NCBI RefSeq assembly: GCF_965215815.1
Contig: NZ_CBDCEO010000012.1
Coordinates: 1,054,001 to 1,118,000, forward strand
Direction of reading: 5' to 3'
DNA from: Poriferisodalis sp965215815
GTDB lineage: Bacteria; Actinomycetota; Acidimicrobiia; Acidimicrobiales; Poriferisodalaceae
Length of the DNA: 64,000 bases
In this document: piece after piece, positions 1 through 9,141 of the stretch
How the letters are laid out: each line of letters begins with the position of its first letter
Numbering within the stretch: position 1 is the first letter of the stretch
Program-made: the position numbers and the translations under genes
The notes under the pieces: generated by a model
The model's database searches: none
The model's input: the letters and a program-made list of their open reading frames with translations, nothing else
What the model was told of the DNA's origin: nothing

Positions 1-351
1 GTCCACGTAGGCAATTGAGGGGTTGAGGCCCAGCCGGTCCGCAACCTCGGCCACTGCGTCGGCGCAGCCGGAGGGATTCAGGCCACCGGCATTGGTCACA
101 ACCTTGATGCCACGATCCAGGCACGTGCCCATGACCTCTTCCATCTGGGTGACGAAGGTGCGGGCGTAGCCGCTGCCGGGTCGCTTGGCTGCGATGCGCG
201 ACAGGATCAGCATGGTCAGCTCGGCCAGCCAGTCGCCCGTCAGGGCATCGATGGGGCCTTCGGAGACCATCTCGCGCGCGGCGGAGAGTCGGTCTCCGAA
301 GAAGCCGCTGCAGTTGGCGATCCGGATGGGCGGTGCTGTCGTGGTGCTCAT
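1..351 (-). CDS. AtuA / DUF1446 family protein, N-terminal part (runs off the left edge)
   Basis: About 117 residues are visible from an ATG at 351; the rest lies left of the window. The N-terminus reads IRIANCSGFFGDRLSAA followed by a GDWLAELTML block, the hallmark of the acyclic terpene utilisation AtuA (DUF1446) family, and later VTNAGGLNPSGCA, another conserved stretch. Members are associated with degradation of acyclic terpenes or branched acyl-CoAs, but the biochemical role is poorly defined. It is divergent from the hydrolase on the plus strand, with essentially no spacer if that gene started at 352, which is one reason to prefer 394 for the neighbour. The family call is strong; the substrate is unknown. 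Confidence 0.85.
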   Translation of the reverse strand, partial: MSTTTAPPIRIANCSGFFGDRLSAAREMVSEGPIDALTGDWLAELTMLILSRIAAKRPGSGYARTFVTQMEEVMGTCLDRGIKVVTNAGGLNPSGCADAVAEVADRLGLNPSIAYVD

Positions 352-393
352 ATGTCCTCGGACGATAAACGTTGTTCTGGCAGACTTCTCGCC

Positions 394-1083
394 ATGGCGA
401 ACCCCGTGCTCCTGCTCCACGGTTTCACGGGCTCGGTTGCGAGCACCTGGCTGCCGACCGGCATCATCGACCTGCTGCGCGAGGGTGGTCGCGAAGTGAT
501 CACGTGGGACCTGCCAGGGCACGGCTCTGCGCCAAAGCACCACGACCCGGCCAGGTACGCCGACATGGAGGCCAAGCTGGTCGAGCGACTCGCCGACGAG
601 GTCGGCGGTCAAGCTGTCGACGGAGTGGGCTTCTCCATGGGGTCGCGCACACTGCTCGCCATGGCGGCGATGGCACCCGAACGGTTCGGCCGCCTCGTCG
701 TTTCAGGAGTCGGCCGGAACCTGTTCGAACACGACCTCGAGCAGGCCGAGCGAATTGCGCGTGGTGTTGCCGGCGAAGCCGAAGCCGATGACGTGCACGC
801 ACAGACCTTTGCCCGCTATGCCGCCGAACCCGATCAGGACGGCCAAGCGCTGGCCGCGTTCATGCGCCGCAAGCACGCGCCGCTCGGACCCGAACAGTTC
901 ACACGGATCACCCATCCGGTGCGGGTGGTCCTCGGCAGCGAAGACTTCGCTGGACCCGCAAATCCGCTGCTCGAAGCGTTGTCGGACGCCTCGTACACCG
1001 AGTTGCGCGGCTGCGACCATTTCGCCACGCCGAAGAACTTCGGATTCATCGACGCCGTGATGGAACACCTCGAAGTGTTCTGA
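394..1083 (+). CDS. alpha/beta hydrolase
   Basis: A 229-residue alpha/beta-hydrolase fold protein. The N-terminus gives the first strand and oxyanion segment LLLHGFTG, then WDLPGHG, the nucleophile elbow GFSMGS, an acid segment GSEDF, and a catalytic-His segment CDHFATP near the C-terminus. It resembles small MenH-like or lipase/esterase hydrolases; the substrate cannot be read from sequence. ATG at 394 is preferred over ATG 352 because 352 directly abuts the divergent AtuA start, leaving no room for a ribosome site, and the added residues do not look conserved. Confidence 0.85.
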   Translation: MANPVLLLHGFTGSVASTWLPTGIIDLLREGGREVITWDLPGHGSAPKHHDPARYADMEAKLVERLADEVGGQAVDGVGFSMGSRTLLAMAAMAPERFGRLVVSGVGRNLFEHDLEQAERIARGVAGEAEADDVHAQTFARYAAEPDQDGQALAAFMRRKHAPLGPEQFTRITHPVRVVLGSEDFAGPANPLLEALSDASYTELRGCDHFATPKNFGFIDAVMEHLEVF

Positions 1084-1088
1084 CGGCG

Positions 1089-1367
1089 TCAACCGCTGTC
1101 TATGACTCGTCGCGGCCGCCGCTGACGCAGTCCCGCCGCTCGCAGCCGCGACACCAATTCACGGCTGTTCACCGCAACGGCACCCGCACGCAGCGCCAGC
1201 TCTCTCTCGGCCTCATCGACGTCGTAGTGGTCGCCCTGGAATGCGGCGCGGCGCTTGCCGATGAGTGCAGCGAACTGGTGCAGCTCGTCGTAGCTCTCGT
1301 CGGAAACGAGGTGGGCCCAGCGGCGGCCGCGCCACTGCCAACGGGCATCGTCGACGAGGATCGTCAT
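1089..1367 (-). CDS. DUF4031 domain-containing protein
   Basis: A 92-residue protein with the signature of DUF4031: MTILVDDARW at the start, then WAHLVSD, FQGDHYDV and a C-terminal SRELVSRLRAAGLR. The family is small, widespread in actinobacteria and of unknown function. It is convergent with the upstream hydrolase (5 bp between stops) and divergent from the M23 peptidase, so the 98-bp gap to its right should hold both promoters. Length fits the family. Confidence 0.85.
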   Translation of the reverse strand: MTILVDDARWQWRGRRWAHLVSDESYDELHQFAALIGKRRAAFQGDHYDVDEAERELALRAGAVAVNSRELVSRLRAAGLRQRRPRRVIDSG

Positions 1368-1465
1368 CGGTCCAGCTCGGCCGTCAGCTTCTCCGTCAGG
1401 GCAGGCCAGATGGACGAAATAGACTTGTCTCCTCTCCGGCGCGCCTGCGGAGGGGGAGGCGCAGC

Positions 1466-2197
1466 GTGAATCAGCAGATGCAGCGCGTACGTCGTTCCCA
1501 CCCGTGGATGACGCGCGCCATCGCAGCGGTCACGCTCGCGCTCGCGTGTGCTGGTGTCGCGCTTGGGGGTGGCTCGGCCGTGCACGCAGCGGACGTTCCC
1601 GCCGAGGGGCTGCCGGTCAACCTGCACCTGAACGCCTGCTTTCCCGAACCTGCTCTCCCGACGCCTCCTTACTTGGGGCCCGCCATCGAAGGCGCGCTCA
1701 TCTACGACGACTGGATCGCCACCATCATCGCCGCGACGCAGGGCTGCGAACCGCTCCGGGTTCCGGTCTTCGGCGAGTTTCGCATTCCGCTTGCGGACCC
1801 GGTCATGAGTTCGGAATTCGGCCGTCGCTACCACCCGGTACGCAGACGCTGGCTGCCCCATACCGGGGTCGACCTCGTCGACCGGGAGCGGCGCTGGCGG
1901 GTCTCGGTCCTGGCTGCGGGCATGGGGACCGTCATGGCGGCGGGGAACTACGCCGCGTACGGGCGCACGGTCATCATCGACCATGGAGCGCGGGTCGCGA
2001 CGGTGTACACGCATCTGAGCAGCATCTACGTACGTGAAGGTGACTACGTGGAAGCTGGGGACAGGGTGGGACGACTTGGTTCGACCGGCGCAGTCACCGG
2101 CCCGCACCTGCACTTCGAGATGCGGCTGGGCGGTGCCGCAGTCGATCCATTGGACTACGTGGTGCCTTGGCCGAAACCGCCCTCGGGTCACCTCTGA
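1466..2197 (+). CDS. secreted M23 family metallopeptidase (LytM-like)
   Basis: A 243-residue exported peptidase, probably acting on peptidoglycan. GTG 1466 is chosen because AGGGGGAGG lies about six bases upstream; the frame is open further up but without a ribosome site. An Arg-rich N-terminus and a hydrophobic stretch (MTRAIAAVTLALACAGVAL) form a signal peptide ending near AVHA. The peptidase domain occupies the last 120 residues: SSEFGRRYHP, HTGVDL (first zinc His and Asp), then TVYTHL and GPHLHFEMR (HxH zinc motif). All metal ligands appear intact. It could be an active endopeptidase or a regulator of cell-wall hydrolysis. Confidence 0.9.
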   Translation: MNQQMQRVRRSHPWMTRAIAAVTLALACAGVALGGGSAVHAADVPAEGLPVNLHLNACFPEPALPTPPYLGPAIEGALIYDDWIATIIAATQGCEPLRVPVFGEFRIPLADPVMSSEFGRRYHPVRRRWLPHTGVDLVDRERRWRVSVLAAGMGTVMAAGNYAAYGRTVIIDHGARVATVYTHLSSIYVREGDYVEAGDRVGRLGSTGAVTGPHLHFEMRLGGAAVDPLDYVVPWPKPPSGHL

Positions 2198-2222
2198 CCG
2201 CTTCTCGCCGGCGGCGCCCACT

Positions 2223-3461
2223 TCAGCCAGATGCCGGCGAGTCGGATCCGGCTGCTGTGTCAGTGTCGGTGGCTGCTTCGTCGGCACCGTCAGCCGCTTG
2301 TGCACCGCTCGCGCCGTCCGGTTCGTCCGGCTCGTCCGGCTCGTCCGGCTCGTCCTGGTGAGTTTCGAATAACTCTGACTCGATGAGTTCGTGCCGCTTG
2401 ATGTACGTCGACACAAACGCCTGAATTGTTGCGGCCGCCGGCACCGCCAACAGCGCGCCGACCGAGCCCAGCATGGCAGCGCCCGCCAGGACTGAGCCAA
2501 ACGCCACCGCAGGATGAATGTTCATGGTGTGGGCAGTGACTCGAGGCGCCAGCACGTAGTTCTCGAGCTGCTGGTACGCGAGCACCACGATAGCGACCCA
2601 CAGAGCAGTAATCGGATCGTCGAGCAACGCGATGAGCAGGGGAAGCAGGCCCGCCAAGTAGGTGCCGACGACCGGTACAAACTGCGACAGAACACCCACC
2701 CACATGGCGAGCGGAGCTGGGAACGGCACGCCGATGACGGCGAAGGCACCCCAGTGGAGCAGGAAGGCTGCGACGGCAAGCAGGGTTCGGGAATAGATGT
2801 ACCCACCGGTCTTGTCGATGGCCAGTTCCCAGCCACGCAGCACAGTCGCCTGGCGCACCGGATCCAGGGCCGAGCACAGGAGGCGGCGCAGCCGGGGCCC
2901 ATCGGCCACCAGATAGAAGGTGAACAGGACAATGGTGAGCAGTTGCACCGCGACATTCACCACCGCTGAACCGACCGACACGAGGTTGCCGGCCACATCG
3001 CCGAGCACGGACGCAGCGCTGCCGCCCTCGGTGAACTGAGCCGCGAGCTCGTCGGTGTTGAACTGGACGCCCAACCGCTCGTCGGCCCAGCGTTCGATGT
3101 CGGACAGGTATCCCGGAGCGGCGTCAATGAGCTTGACGATCTGATCGGCCAGCACCGAGGCCATGGCTGCTGTGAAGCCGGCAACCGCCAGCACGAACAC
3201 CAAGAAGACGAGCGCAGTGCCGAGCCCCCGGCGCCAGCCTCGACGCGCCAGCCAGTTCACCGCCGGCTCCATCGCAAACGACAGGAACAGTGATACGAGC
3301 AGGACCACCAGCAGGGTTTGCAGCTTCTCGAGCAGCCACGCTGCCGTGGCCAAGCCCACGACAGCGGCCATAGTCAGGCCGATCGCGCGCGGCACCCAGC
3401 GCGGCATTCGGTCGCGCTCGGGCAGGTGAATCTCGCTTCGACGCCGGGCGTCACTCGCCAT
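2223..3461 (-). CDS. AI-2E family transporter (PerM/YdiK-like permease)
   Basis: A 412-residue polytopic membrane protein of the AI-2E/UPF0118 family; members include putative transporters and a sodium/proton antiporter, so the substrate is open. Hydrophobic segments are spread over residues 20 to 350 with the typical soluble stretch after the third (LIDAAPGYLSDIERW). It starts at ATG 3461, preceded by AGGGGGAG, and overlaps the end of the phosphatase gene by 11 bp, so the two are translationally linked. The C-terminal 40 residues are an acidic low-complexity tail with EPD triplet repeats, unusual for the family. Confidence 0.88.
   Translation of the reverse strand: MASDARRRSEIHLPERDRMPRWVPRAIGLTMAAVVGLATAAWLLEKLQTLLVVLLVSLFLSFAMEPAVNWLARRGWRRGLGTALVFLVFVLAVAGFTAAMASVLADQIVKLIDAAPGYLSDIERWADERLGVQFNTDELAAQFTEGGSAASVLGDVAGNLVSVGSAVVNVAVQLLTIVLFTFYLVADGPRLRRLLCSALDPVRQATVLRGWELAIDKTGGYIYSRTLLAVAAFLLHWGAFAVIGVPFPAPLAMWVGVLSQFVPVVGTYLAGLLPLLIALLDDPITALWVAIVVLAYQQLENYVLAPRVTAHTMNIHPAVAFGSVLAGAAMLGSVGALLAVPAAATIQAFVSTYIKRHELIESELFETHQDEPDEPDEPDEPDGASGAQAADGADEAATDTDTAAGSDSPASG
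2320..2355. repeat. 9-bp tandem repeat, four units, coding for an acidic tail
   Basis: Four consecutive copies of a 9-mer (GGCTCGTCC, first copy with one change) lie inside the 3' end of the AI-2E transporter gene and encode the Asp-Glu-Pro repeats of its C-terminal tail. Being a multiple of three, changes in copy number would keep the frame. Confidence 0.9.
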
Positions 3462-4272
3462 GAGCACTCCCCCTGTGGGCTTCCATGGCGGCGACGACGG
3501 TTGCGTGCAGCCGCCCGTTGGTGGCGATCCCGTTGCGGTTGCGATACTCGGGCCGGCCTTCGACATCGGTGAAGATCCCGCCTGCCTCGGACATGATCAC
3601 CGGCATCGGGGCCAGATCCCAGGTCTCGCACACCGGGTCGATCATGGCCTCAGCCTGTCCGGTCGCGACCAAGAAATAGCCGTAGGCGTCGCCCCATGTG
3701 CGCATCATCGCGCCCCCGGCGCGCAATGCCTCGAATTGGGAAGGCTCGAAGGTCTCGTAGCTGGAGGTGTTGACCATGGCACCTCGCAGAACCGGGTGAT
3801 CGCTCACCTCACAGCGATGATCGCCGAGCCAGCAACCCGTGCCGCGGCCAGCGGCAAGCGTCAACCCCATCGCGGGAAGATCGATCACACCGACCAGCGG
3901 GCCGTAGTGGTCCACCAGCGCCACAAGAGTCGCGTACAGCGGAACGCCTCGCACAAAGCCACGGGTTCCATCGATGGGGTCGACGATCCAGGTCCGCCCA
4001 TCGGGTCGGATTGAACCGCCTTGCTCCTCACCGAATATCGCATCACCGGGGAACTGCTCGGCGATCCGCTCCCGGACGAGGCGTTCTGCTGCCCGGTCGG
4101 CTTCGGTCACCTCGGTCCCGTCCCGTTTCCAGGAGACTCCGAGGTCGCGCTGGCCGAACCAGCGCAGCGTGAGTGCTCCCGCAGCGGCGGCGATGTCGCG
4201 CACCACCTCCACGAGCGACTCGCTTGCGTTCGGGGAATCTCCGCGCGGTGAAGCGTCGGCCCCCTGGCTCAT
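3451..4272 (-). CDS. inositol monophosphatase / histidinol-phosphatase family protein
   Basis: A 273-residue phosphatase of the IMPase superfamily. The metal-binding motifs are intact: FGEEQGG (Glu), then IVDPIDGTRGF (DPIDGT) and CETWDLAPM (WD) near the C-terminus. The sequence fits the HisN-type histidinol-phosphatase group as well as inositol monophosphatase; specificity is not resolved. The start at ATG 4272 is part of an ATGA overlap with the upstream antiporter stop, and the 3' end overlaps the AI-2E transporter, giving a tightly packed three-gene operon. Confidence 0.88.
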   Translation of the reverse strand: MSQGADASPRGDSPNASESLVEVVRDIAAAAGALTLRWFGQRDLGVSWKRDGTEVTEADRAAERLVRERIAEQFPGDAIFGEEQGGSIRPDGRTWIVDPIDGTRGFVRGVPLYATLVALVDHYGPLVGVIDLPAMGLTLAAGRGTGCWLGDHRCEVSDHPVLRGAMVNTSSYETFEPSQFEALRAGGAMMRTWGDAYGYFLVATGQAEAMIDPVCETWDLAPMPVIMSEAGGIFTDVEGRPEYRNRNGIATNGRLHATVVAAMEAHRGSAHGE

Positions 4273-5900
4273 TCGCTCCGCCCCGGGCTCTGCCACGGCA
4301 GCCGTCGAGGCCGCGGCGGCTCGTCGGACTCGGGCAGATTCAGCGGGAAGGTCAACACCGGCACCGACAGCTGGCGGGCGATCCGCTCGGAGGGCAAGAG
4401 CACCAGGCGCGAGGCGCCCGCCGGTGGTCGCGGTGTGAACAGGACGACGAGATCTGCGTGATGCTGGCTGCGTGAACGTACCACTGCGCCGGTGAAGCTC
4501 TCGTTGCGCAGCGAGCGGAATTCGAAGTCGACATCGCGGCTGCCGCATCGCTCCCCGATCTTGGCTGCGTGCGGCTCGTCACGCTCTCCCGGCATCAGCA
4601 CGACCAGCGACGAACGCCATCGAGCCGCCTGATCGATCAGCCACTCCGGCAACTCCACTGGTACTGGTGCAGCAACCAACACGCGGGCTGGCAGCTCGAA
4701 CTGCTCTGGAACGGACCCGTTCTCGTCTTCTTCGGACGACCAGCCACGCAAGTCGCGGGCAACCAGCAGTGGTCCGACCAGTTCGAACAACACGACGGCG
4801 CCCAGCACCACCGTCGCGGCCTCTGCGCCCGGGGCGCCGAGACGCTCGGATGCGATGACTGCCAAGCCCACTGCAACACCCGCCTGCGGTGTCAGGTTGA
4901 CACCCAGTTGCAGCGACCTGCGCCAGCCGAGGCCGCCCACCAAGCCTCCAGTCAAGCCACCGACGATCTTCGCTGCCACGCGCACGACGACGTATGCGAT
5001 GCCGACAACGCCAACCTTAGGCACATCGGCGAGGTGGATGGAGGCGCCGGCGAGAGCGAAGAACAGCAGGTACAGCGGCTGTTCGACGGTCTTGATGGTC
5101 CGGAACAACCTCACCGAGAACGACTGCGGCGACACGGTCGCCGCCGTGGCTCCCGCAACCAGTGCCGCCAGCGGCAGCGAGATGTCCAGCCATCCCGCGA
5201 GGGTCCACCCGATGACGATGTGCACCAGCACGAACAGCAGGAGCTCACCGGAGGTCTCGATCTGGAATCCGAGCCGCGAGATGAACAAGCCCAGTAGGAG
5301 GCCCAGCACGGCCCCGCCGATGCCGAGTTGCACGAAGTCGAAGAGAGCGCTGCCGATGTCGGCGGCTTCGTCTGAGAGCAGCAGTGCAATCGGGAGAACT
5401 GCGGCAAATGTCGTCGTGGCCAGCGCATCGGATACCGCGTGCGTTCCGACGATGCCGGTGGGATAGCTGCCCCGCGCCCGCACTGAACTCACGATGTGCG
5501 CAATGGTCATCGGCGCGCCAGCACCGGCGAGCGCACCGAGCACCAGCGCCACCGAGCGGTCTGCCCCGAGCCTGCTCGTCACCCAGTACACGGCAATTGC
5601 GCTCAACGCAAACTGGATGACACCGGTCGTGAGCGTCCACCGCGCAGCCCGCAACGCCCGCACCGACACGCGCTCGCCGATCACGAACATGAGCACTGCG
5701 AGCGCCACCTCAGTGACCGGACGCAACGCGATGAGCGATGGTTCGTCGATCAGATTGATGAACGGCGGGCCCGAGGGGCCGAGCAGAGCGCCGACGATGA
5801 GGAACGCGACCAGCTCGGGCAGGTGATGCCGTGCCAGCAAGCGGCTGGCCAGATACGCCAGCCATGCCAGAACAGCGAAAGCGACCAGCGTGTCGTTCAT
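4269..5900 (-). CDS. cation:proton antiporter (CPA2/KefB-like) with C-terminal UspA-like domain
   Basis: A 543-residue protein. Residues 1 to about 390 are about a dozen hydrophobic segments with the pattern of monovalent cation/proton antiporters (LPELVAFLIVGALLGPSG near the start). Residues 410 to 525 are soluble and resemble a universal-stress-protein fold, with ARVLVAAPVPV at its start and ADLVVLFTPRP near its end. It is first of three overlapping genes (antiporter, phosphatase, AI-2E permease). The transported ion, Na or K, is not determined by sequence. Confidence 0.88.
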   Translation of the reverse strand: MNDTLVAFAVLAWLAYLASRLLARHHLPELVAFLIVGALLGPSGPPFINLIDEPSLIALRPVTEVALAVLMFVIGERVSVRALRAARWTLTTGVIQFALSAIAVYWVTSRLGADRSVALVLGALAGAGAPMTIAHIVSSVRARGSYPTGIVGTHAVSDALATTTFAAVLPIALLLSDEAADIGSALFDFVQLGIGGAVLGLLLGLFISRLGFQIETSGELLLFVLVHIVIGWTLAGWLDISLPLAALVAGATAATVSPQSFSVRLFRTIKTVEQPLYLLFFALAGASIHLADVPKVGVVGIAYVVVRVAAKIVGGLTGGLVGGLGWRRSLQLGVNLTPQAGVAVGLAVIASERLGAPGAEAATVVLGAVVLFELVGPLLVARDLRGWSSEEDENGSVPEQFELPARVLVAAPVPVELPEWLIDQAARWRSSLVVLMPGERDEPHAAKIGERCGSRDVDFEFRSLRNESFTGAVVRSRSQHHADLVVLFTPRPPAGASRLVLLPSERIARQLSVPVLTFPLNLPESDEPPRPRRLPWQSPGRSE

Positions 5901-5920
5901 GGCCGCCTCACGGCGTACGC

Positions 5921-6742
5921 CTAGCCGTCGGTGACGACTGGCTCGAAGTTCGGATCGCGATGCTCGACGAAGCTCTGGACGCCTTCCTTGAAGTCGGTGC
6001 GTCGGAGCGATTCGCGCATGAGGGCGTTCGACTCTTCAAGGGCATCGCTGCGTGCCTGGTCAAGCTGGCCCCACACCTGACGCTTGATCTGCGCCATCGA
6101 CCAGGGAGCGCTGTAACGACCGAGATCGCGGGCATAGCTGACAGCCGTTGACAACAGATCCGCCGGAGGCACCACCTTGCTGACAACGCCCATCTCCTTG
6201 GCCTCGGAGGCAAGGAAGACCCGGCCGGACATAAGGATGTCCAGCGCATGGGACGGACCGACCACCCGCGGCAGCATCCACGCCACGCCGTGCTCGGCAA
6301 TGAGGCCTCGACGGGCGAACGCACTGGTGAACTTGGCTCCCTCGGCGGCGAACCGGACATCGCACATCATGGCGTGGACGAAGCCCAGCCCAGCGCATGC
6401 TCCATTGATCGCGGCCACAACCGGCTTGGGAATGGTGAGGGCATAGTCGTGACGCTCGGCACGCAAGCGCGGAGCGTCCCCACCGCCGGTGCCTTCTCCC
6501 TGGCCACTGCTGATTCCCTGCAGGCTGTCCATGTCGGCCCCGGCGCAGAAGCCTCGGCCTGCGCCCGTCACCACGACTGCGCGCACATCGGGATCGGCCG
6601 CCGCCTGGTCCAGAGCGTCGAAATAGCCAGTGCCCAGCTCACCCGTCCAGGCATTCAGGCGTTCGGGACGGTTCAGCGTGACGATTGCCACGCCGTCGTC
6701 AACCTCGTACAGCACTGTGTCATTCGTTTGGTTGCCGCTCAT
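5921..6742 (-). CDS. enoyl-CoA hydratase/isomerase family protein
   Basis: A 273-residue crotonase-fold enzyme. Landmarks are VAIVTLNRPERLNAW, VVTGAGRGFCAGADM (oxyanion loop), PKPVVAAINGACAGLGFV and SRRG-like AFARRGLIAEHGVAWMLPR, which carries the second catalytic Glu. It starts at ATG 6742, preceded by AGGAGG at a good distance; a longer frame to 6784 lacks a ribosome site. It probably hydrates or isomerises an acyl-CoA in beta-oxidation; chain length is unknown. Confidence 0.9.
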   Translation of the reverse strand: MSGNQTNDTVLYEVDDGVAIVTLNRPERLNAWTGELGTGYFDALDQAAADPDVRAVVVTGAGRGFCAGADMDSLQGISSGQGEGTGGGDAPRLRAERHDYALTIPKPVVAAINGACAGLGFVHAMMCDVRFAAEGAKFTSAFARRGLIAEHGVAWMLPRVVGPSHALDILMSGRVFLASEAKEMGVVSKVVPPADLLSTAVSYARDLGRYSAPWSMAQIKRQVWGQLDQARSDALEESNALMRESLRRTDFKEGVQSFVEHRDPNFEPVVTDG

Positions 6743-6780
6743 CTGGATCCTCCTCGCAGACGCCGCCGCGGCAACGCTAC

Positions 6781-7257
6781 TCACGAGCGAGGCAGTGCCT
6801 GCACCGTCACGGTGTCCATCGTGTCGCCCACGGCGATGCCCAGCGCAACGTCCATGCCCTCGGTCACATAGCCGAAGAGGTTGTAGGCGGGCTGCAGCTT
6901 GGCGCGGCAGTCGTCGATGCAGATGAAGAACTGGCTGCCGTTCGTGTCAGGACCGGAATTGGCCATTGCCACCGCACCCAGCGTGTAGTCGCCCTTCACC
7001 GGTTCGTCGGCGAAGCGGTATCCCGGGCCCCCGCGCCCCGATCCCTCGGGGCAGCCGCCCTGGATGACGAAGTCTGAAACGACGCGATGGAACGTCAGCC
7101 CGGTGTAGTAGCCGTCCTGGGCCAGGTTGACGAAGTTGTTCACCGTGGCTGGCGCCAGCTGAGGGTCGAGATCCATGACGATGCGACCCTTGGACGTGTC
7201 AAGGGTGACACGCCAGATCGCATCGGTGTTGATGTTCATTGGAGGTGCAGATGCCAT
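6781..7257 (-). CDS. cyclophilin-type peptidyl-prolyl cis-trans isomerase
   Basis: A 158-residue single-domain cyclophilin without signal peptide, hence cytoplasmic. Core motifs are TVNNFVNLA, FHRVVSDFVIQGG (active-site FHR and QGG), AMANSGPDTNGSQFFI and LFGYVTEGMDV. It ends 38 bp before the enoyl-CoA hydratase start. It assists folding by proline isomerisation; length and residues are standard for the family. Confidence 0.92.
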   Translation of the reverse strand: MASAPPMNINTDAIWRVTLDTSKGRIVMDLDPQLAPATVNNFVNLAQDGYYTGLTFHRVVSDFVIQGGCPEGSGRGGPGYRFADEPVKGDYTLGAVAMANSGPDTNGSQFFICIDDCRAKLQPAYNLFGYVTEGMDVALGIAVGDTMDTVTVQALPRS

Positions 7258-7314
7258 GAAGCTGCGACGCTATCCAAGCGCGCCCGGCGAGCCTCAAGGC
7301 CCGAGCGGTTGCCG

Positions 7315-9033
7315 TCAGTCGGTGGAGCGAAGCGTGCGTCCGGCGAGCGCACCGGCGTGCTCGCCGTCGCGCATGAACATCTGGCCGTTCACGAGTGTGG
7401 CGTCATAGCCGGCTCCGCGCTGGATGTACCGACCCGCACCGCCCGGGAAGTCGTAGACGTACTGGGGTCCTGACAACGACAGCCGATCGAGGTCGATGAT
7501 GTTGACGTCGGCGAACCGGCCGGCTTCGAGCCGACCCCGGTCGGCCAGCCCGAACAGGTCCGCAGTGTCCGAGGTGATCCGGCGCACTCCTTCGGGCAGG
7601 GAAAAGAACCCGTTGTCGCGCACCCAGTGGCTCAGGAAGAACGTGGGCTGGCTGGAGTCCATGATCTGACCGACATGGGCTCCCGCGTCAGCGAGACCCA
7701 TGACGATGGAGGGGTGGCTCAGCAGTCGCTCGATCGCGTCGAAGTCCTGGTTCAGCACCGGCAGGCTCAGCATCACCGTGCCGTCGGAGCGATCCGTCGC
7801 ATCCAGGAACAACTCCACCGGGGACACGCCAGCGGCGGCAGCCTGAGCCTCGAGCGTGTCATCAGGTCCGATCCGGTAGTTCGGATTGACGGCATCGAGC
7901 AGGTAGAGACGGCTCAGGTCCACCAGTGAGTTCGCCATGCCGGTGGAGTTCTTGTTCGACGAGTTGGCCTCGGTCACCATTGCTGCACGCGTGGCAGGGT
8001 CACGGATCGCCGCGAGCCGCTCGGCCACGCTGAGGTGGCGCAACGAACGCCAGGTGTCACCGGCGCGGTCCCACGGCGTGCGGTGCTGGATTCCCAGTAC
8101 GACGCCGATGGCACGGCAGGTGGTCTGGGGCCGCAGGTTCGCGCCCGCCGCATTCTGGTCGGCGACGTAGCCGAGCACCAGGTCGCTCATCTCGGGTTTG
8201 CGCGCGGAGTACACCAGGCCGAACGTGCACGGCTGGCCGCTGCGCCGGGTGATCTCGCCGAGCACCTCGATCTCATGGCGACCGCCGGCGAAGTCCGGGC
8301 CGGCGGCCTCGAAGCGGGGAGCTGATTCGAACACGCCCTGGCCATGGCGACCCAAGACATCGCCGAACGCGTACAACTCGTTGTCGTCAGCGAACGTGCC
8401 CGGGATCGGCCGACCGTCGGGCGTGCGATGCAGCAACGTGCGCGACGTCGAGAACCCCAGGGCGCCTGAGCCCATCGCCTCGTCCACCAGCTCGCACATC
8501 GCGGCGATCTGCCACTGCGAAGCAGGACGCTCTTCGAGGCTGTCAGGGCCCATCGTGTGCCAGCGGACCGCGACGTGGCCGACCATGCCGCCCACATTGA
8601 TGCCCTTGGGCATGCCGTCCAGGAAGGAGAGGTACTCGCCGTAAGAACGCCAGTCCCAGGGCAATCCCTGCATGATCGACTGCTTCGGGATGTCCTCGAC
8701 CGACTCCATGACCTCGGCGATGTATTCGATGTCGGAGGTCTTCACCGGAGCGAACGTGACGCCGCAATTGCCCATCACCACCGAGGTAACGCCGTGCCAG
8801 CACGAGCTCGAGCCAATGGGATCCCACGCCAGCTGGGCGTCGAGGTGGGTGTGAATGTCCACGAATCCGGGCGTGACGACCTTGCCGGCAGCATCGATCT
8901 CGGTGCGCCCGGAATCGGGCACCTCACCGATCGCTGTGATCCGTTCGCCGTCGATAGCAACGTCGGCAACCTTGGCGTCGGCGCCAGTCCCGTCCACCAC
9001 CAAGCCGCCTCGAATGACTGTGTCGTGCGACAT
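7315..9033 (-). CDS. N-acyl-D-amino-acid deacylase-like amidohydrolase
   Basis: A 572-residue metal-dependent amidohydrolase of the D-aminoacylase group. The N-terminal beta-sandwich (VIRGGLVVDGTG) leads to PGFVDIHTHLDAQLAWDP (metal HxH), GVTSVVMGNCGVTFAP (the NCG motif typical of D-aminoacylases) and, late, MGLADAGAHVGQIMD with the catalytic Asp region. Length fits the family. ATG 9033 follows an AGGGGAG site. Substrate is likely an N-acyl-D-amino acid or related amide; sequence alone does not say which. Confidence 0.88.
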   Translation of the reverse strand: MSHDTVIRGGLVVDGTGADAKVADVAIDGERITAIGEVPDSGRTEIDAAGKVVTPGFVDIHTHLDAQLAWDPIGSSSCWHGVTSVVMGNCGVTFAPVKTSDIEYIAEVMESVEDIPKQSIMQGLPWDWRSYGEYLSFLDGMPKGINVGGMVGHVAVRWHTMGPDSLEERPASQWQIAAMCELVDEAMGSGALGFSTSRTLLHRTPDGRPIPGTFADDNELYAFGDVLGRHGQGVFESAPRFEAAGPDFAGGRHEIEVLGEITRRSGQPCTFGLVYSARKPEMSDLVLGYVADQNAAGANLRPQTTCRAIGVVLGIQHRTPWDRAGDTWRSLRHLSVAERLAAIRDPATRAAMVTEANSSNKNSTGMANSLVDLSRLYLLDAVNPNYRIGPDDTLEAQAAAAGVSPVELFLDATDRSDGTVMLSLPVLNQDFDAIERLLSHPSIVMGLADAGAHVGQIMDSSQPTFFLSHWVRDNGFFSLPEGVRRITSDTADLFGLADRGRLEAGRFADVNIIDLDRLSLSGPQYVYDFPGGAGRYIQRGAGYDATLVNGQMFMRDGEHAGALAGRTLRSTD

Positions 9034-9141
9034 CGCGCGCTCCCCTGCTCGTACCTGTTACCGGTCGTTGAGCTTACGCTCGGCCCTGCCGGCCCGCAGG
9101 TGTCTCCGCGCCCCTGTCGTGGCTTCGGTACTCTCAACTAG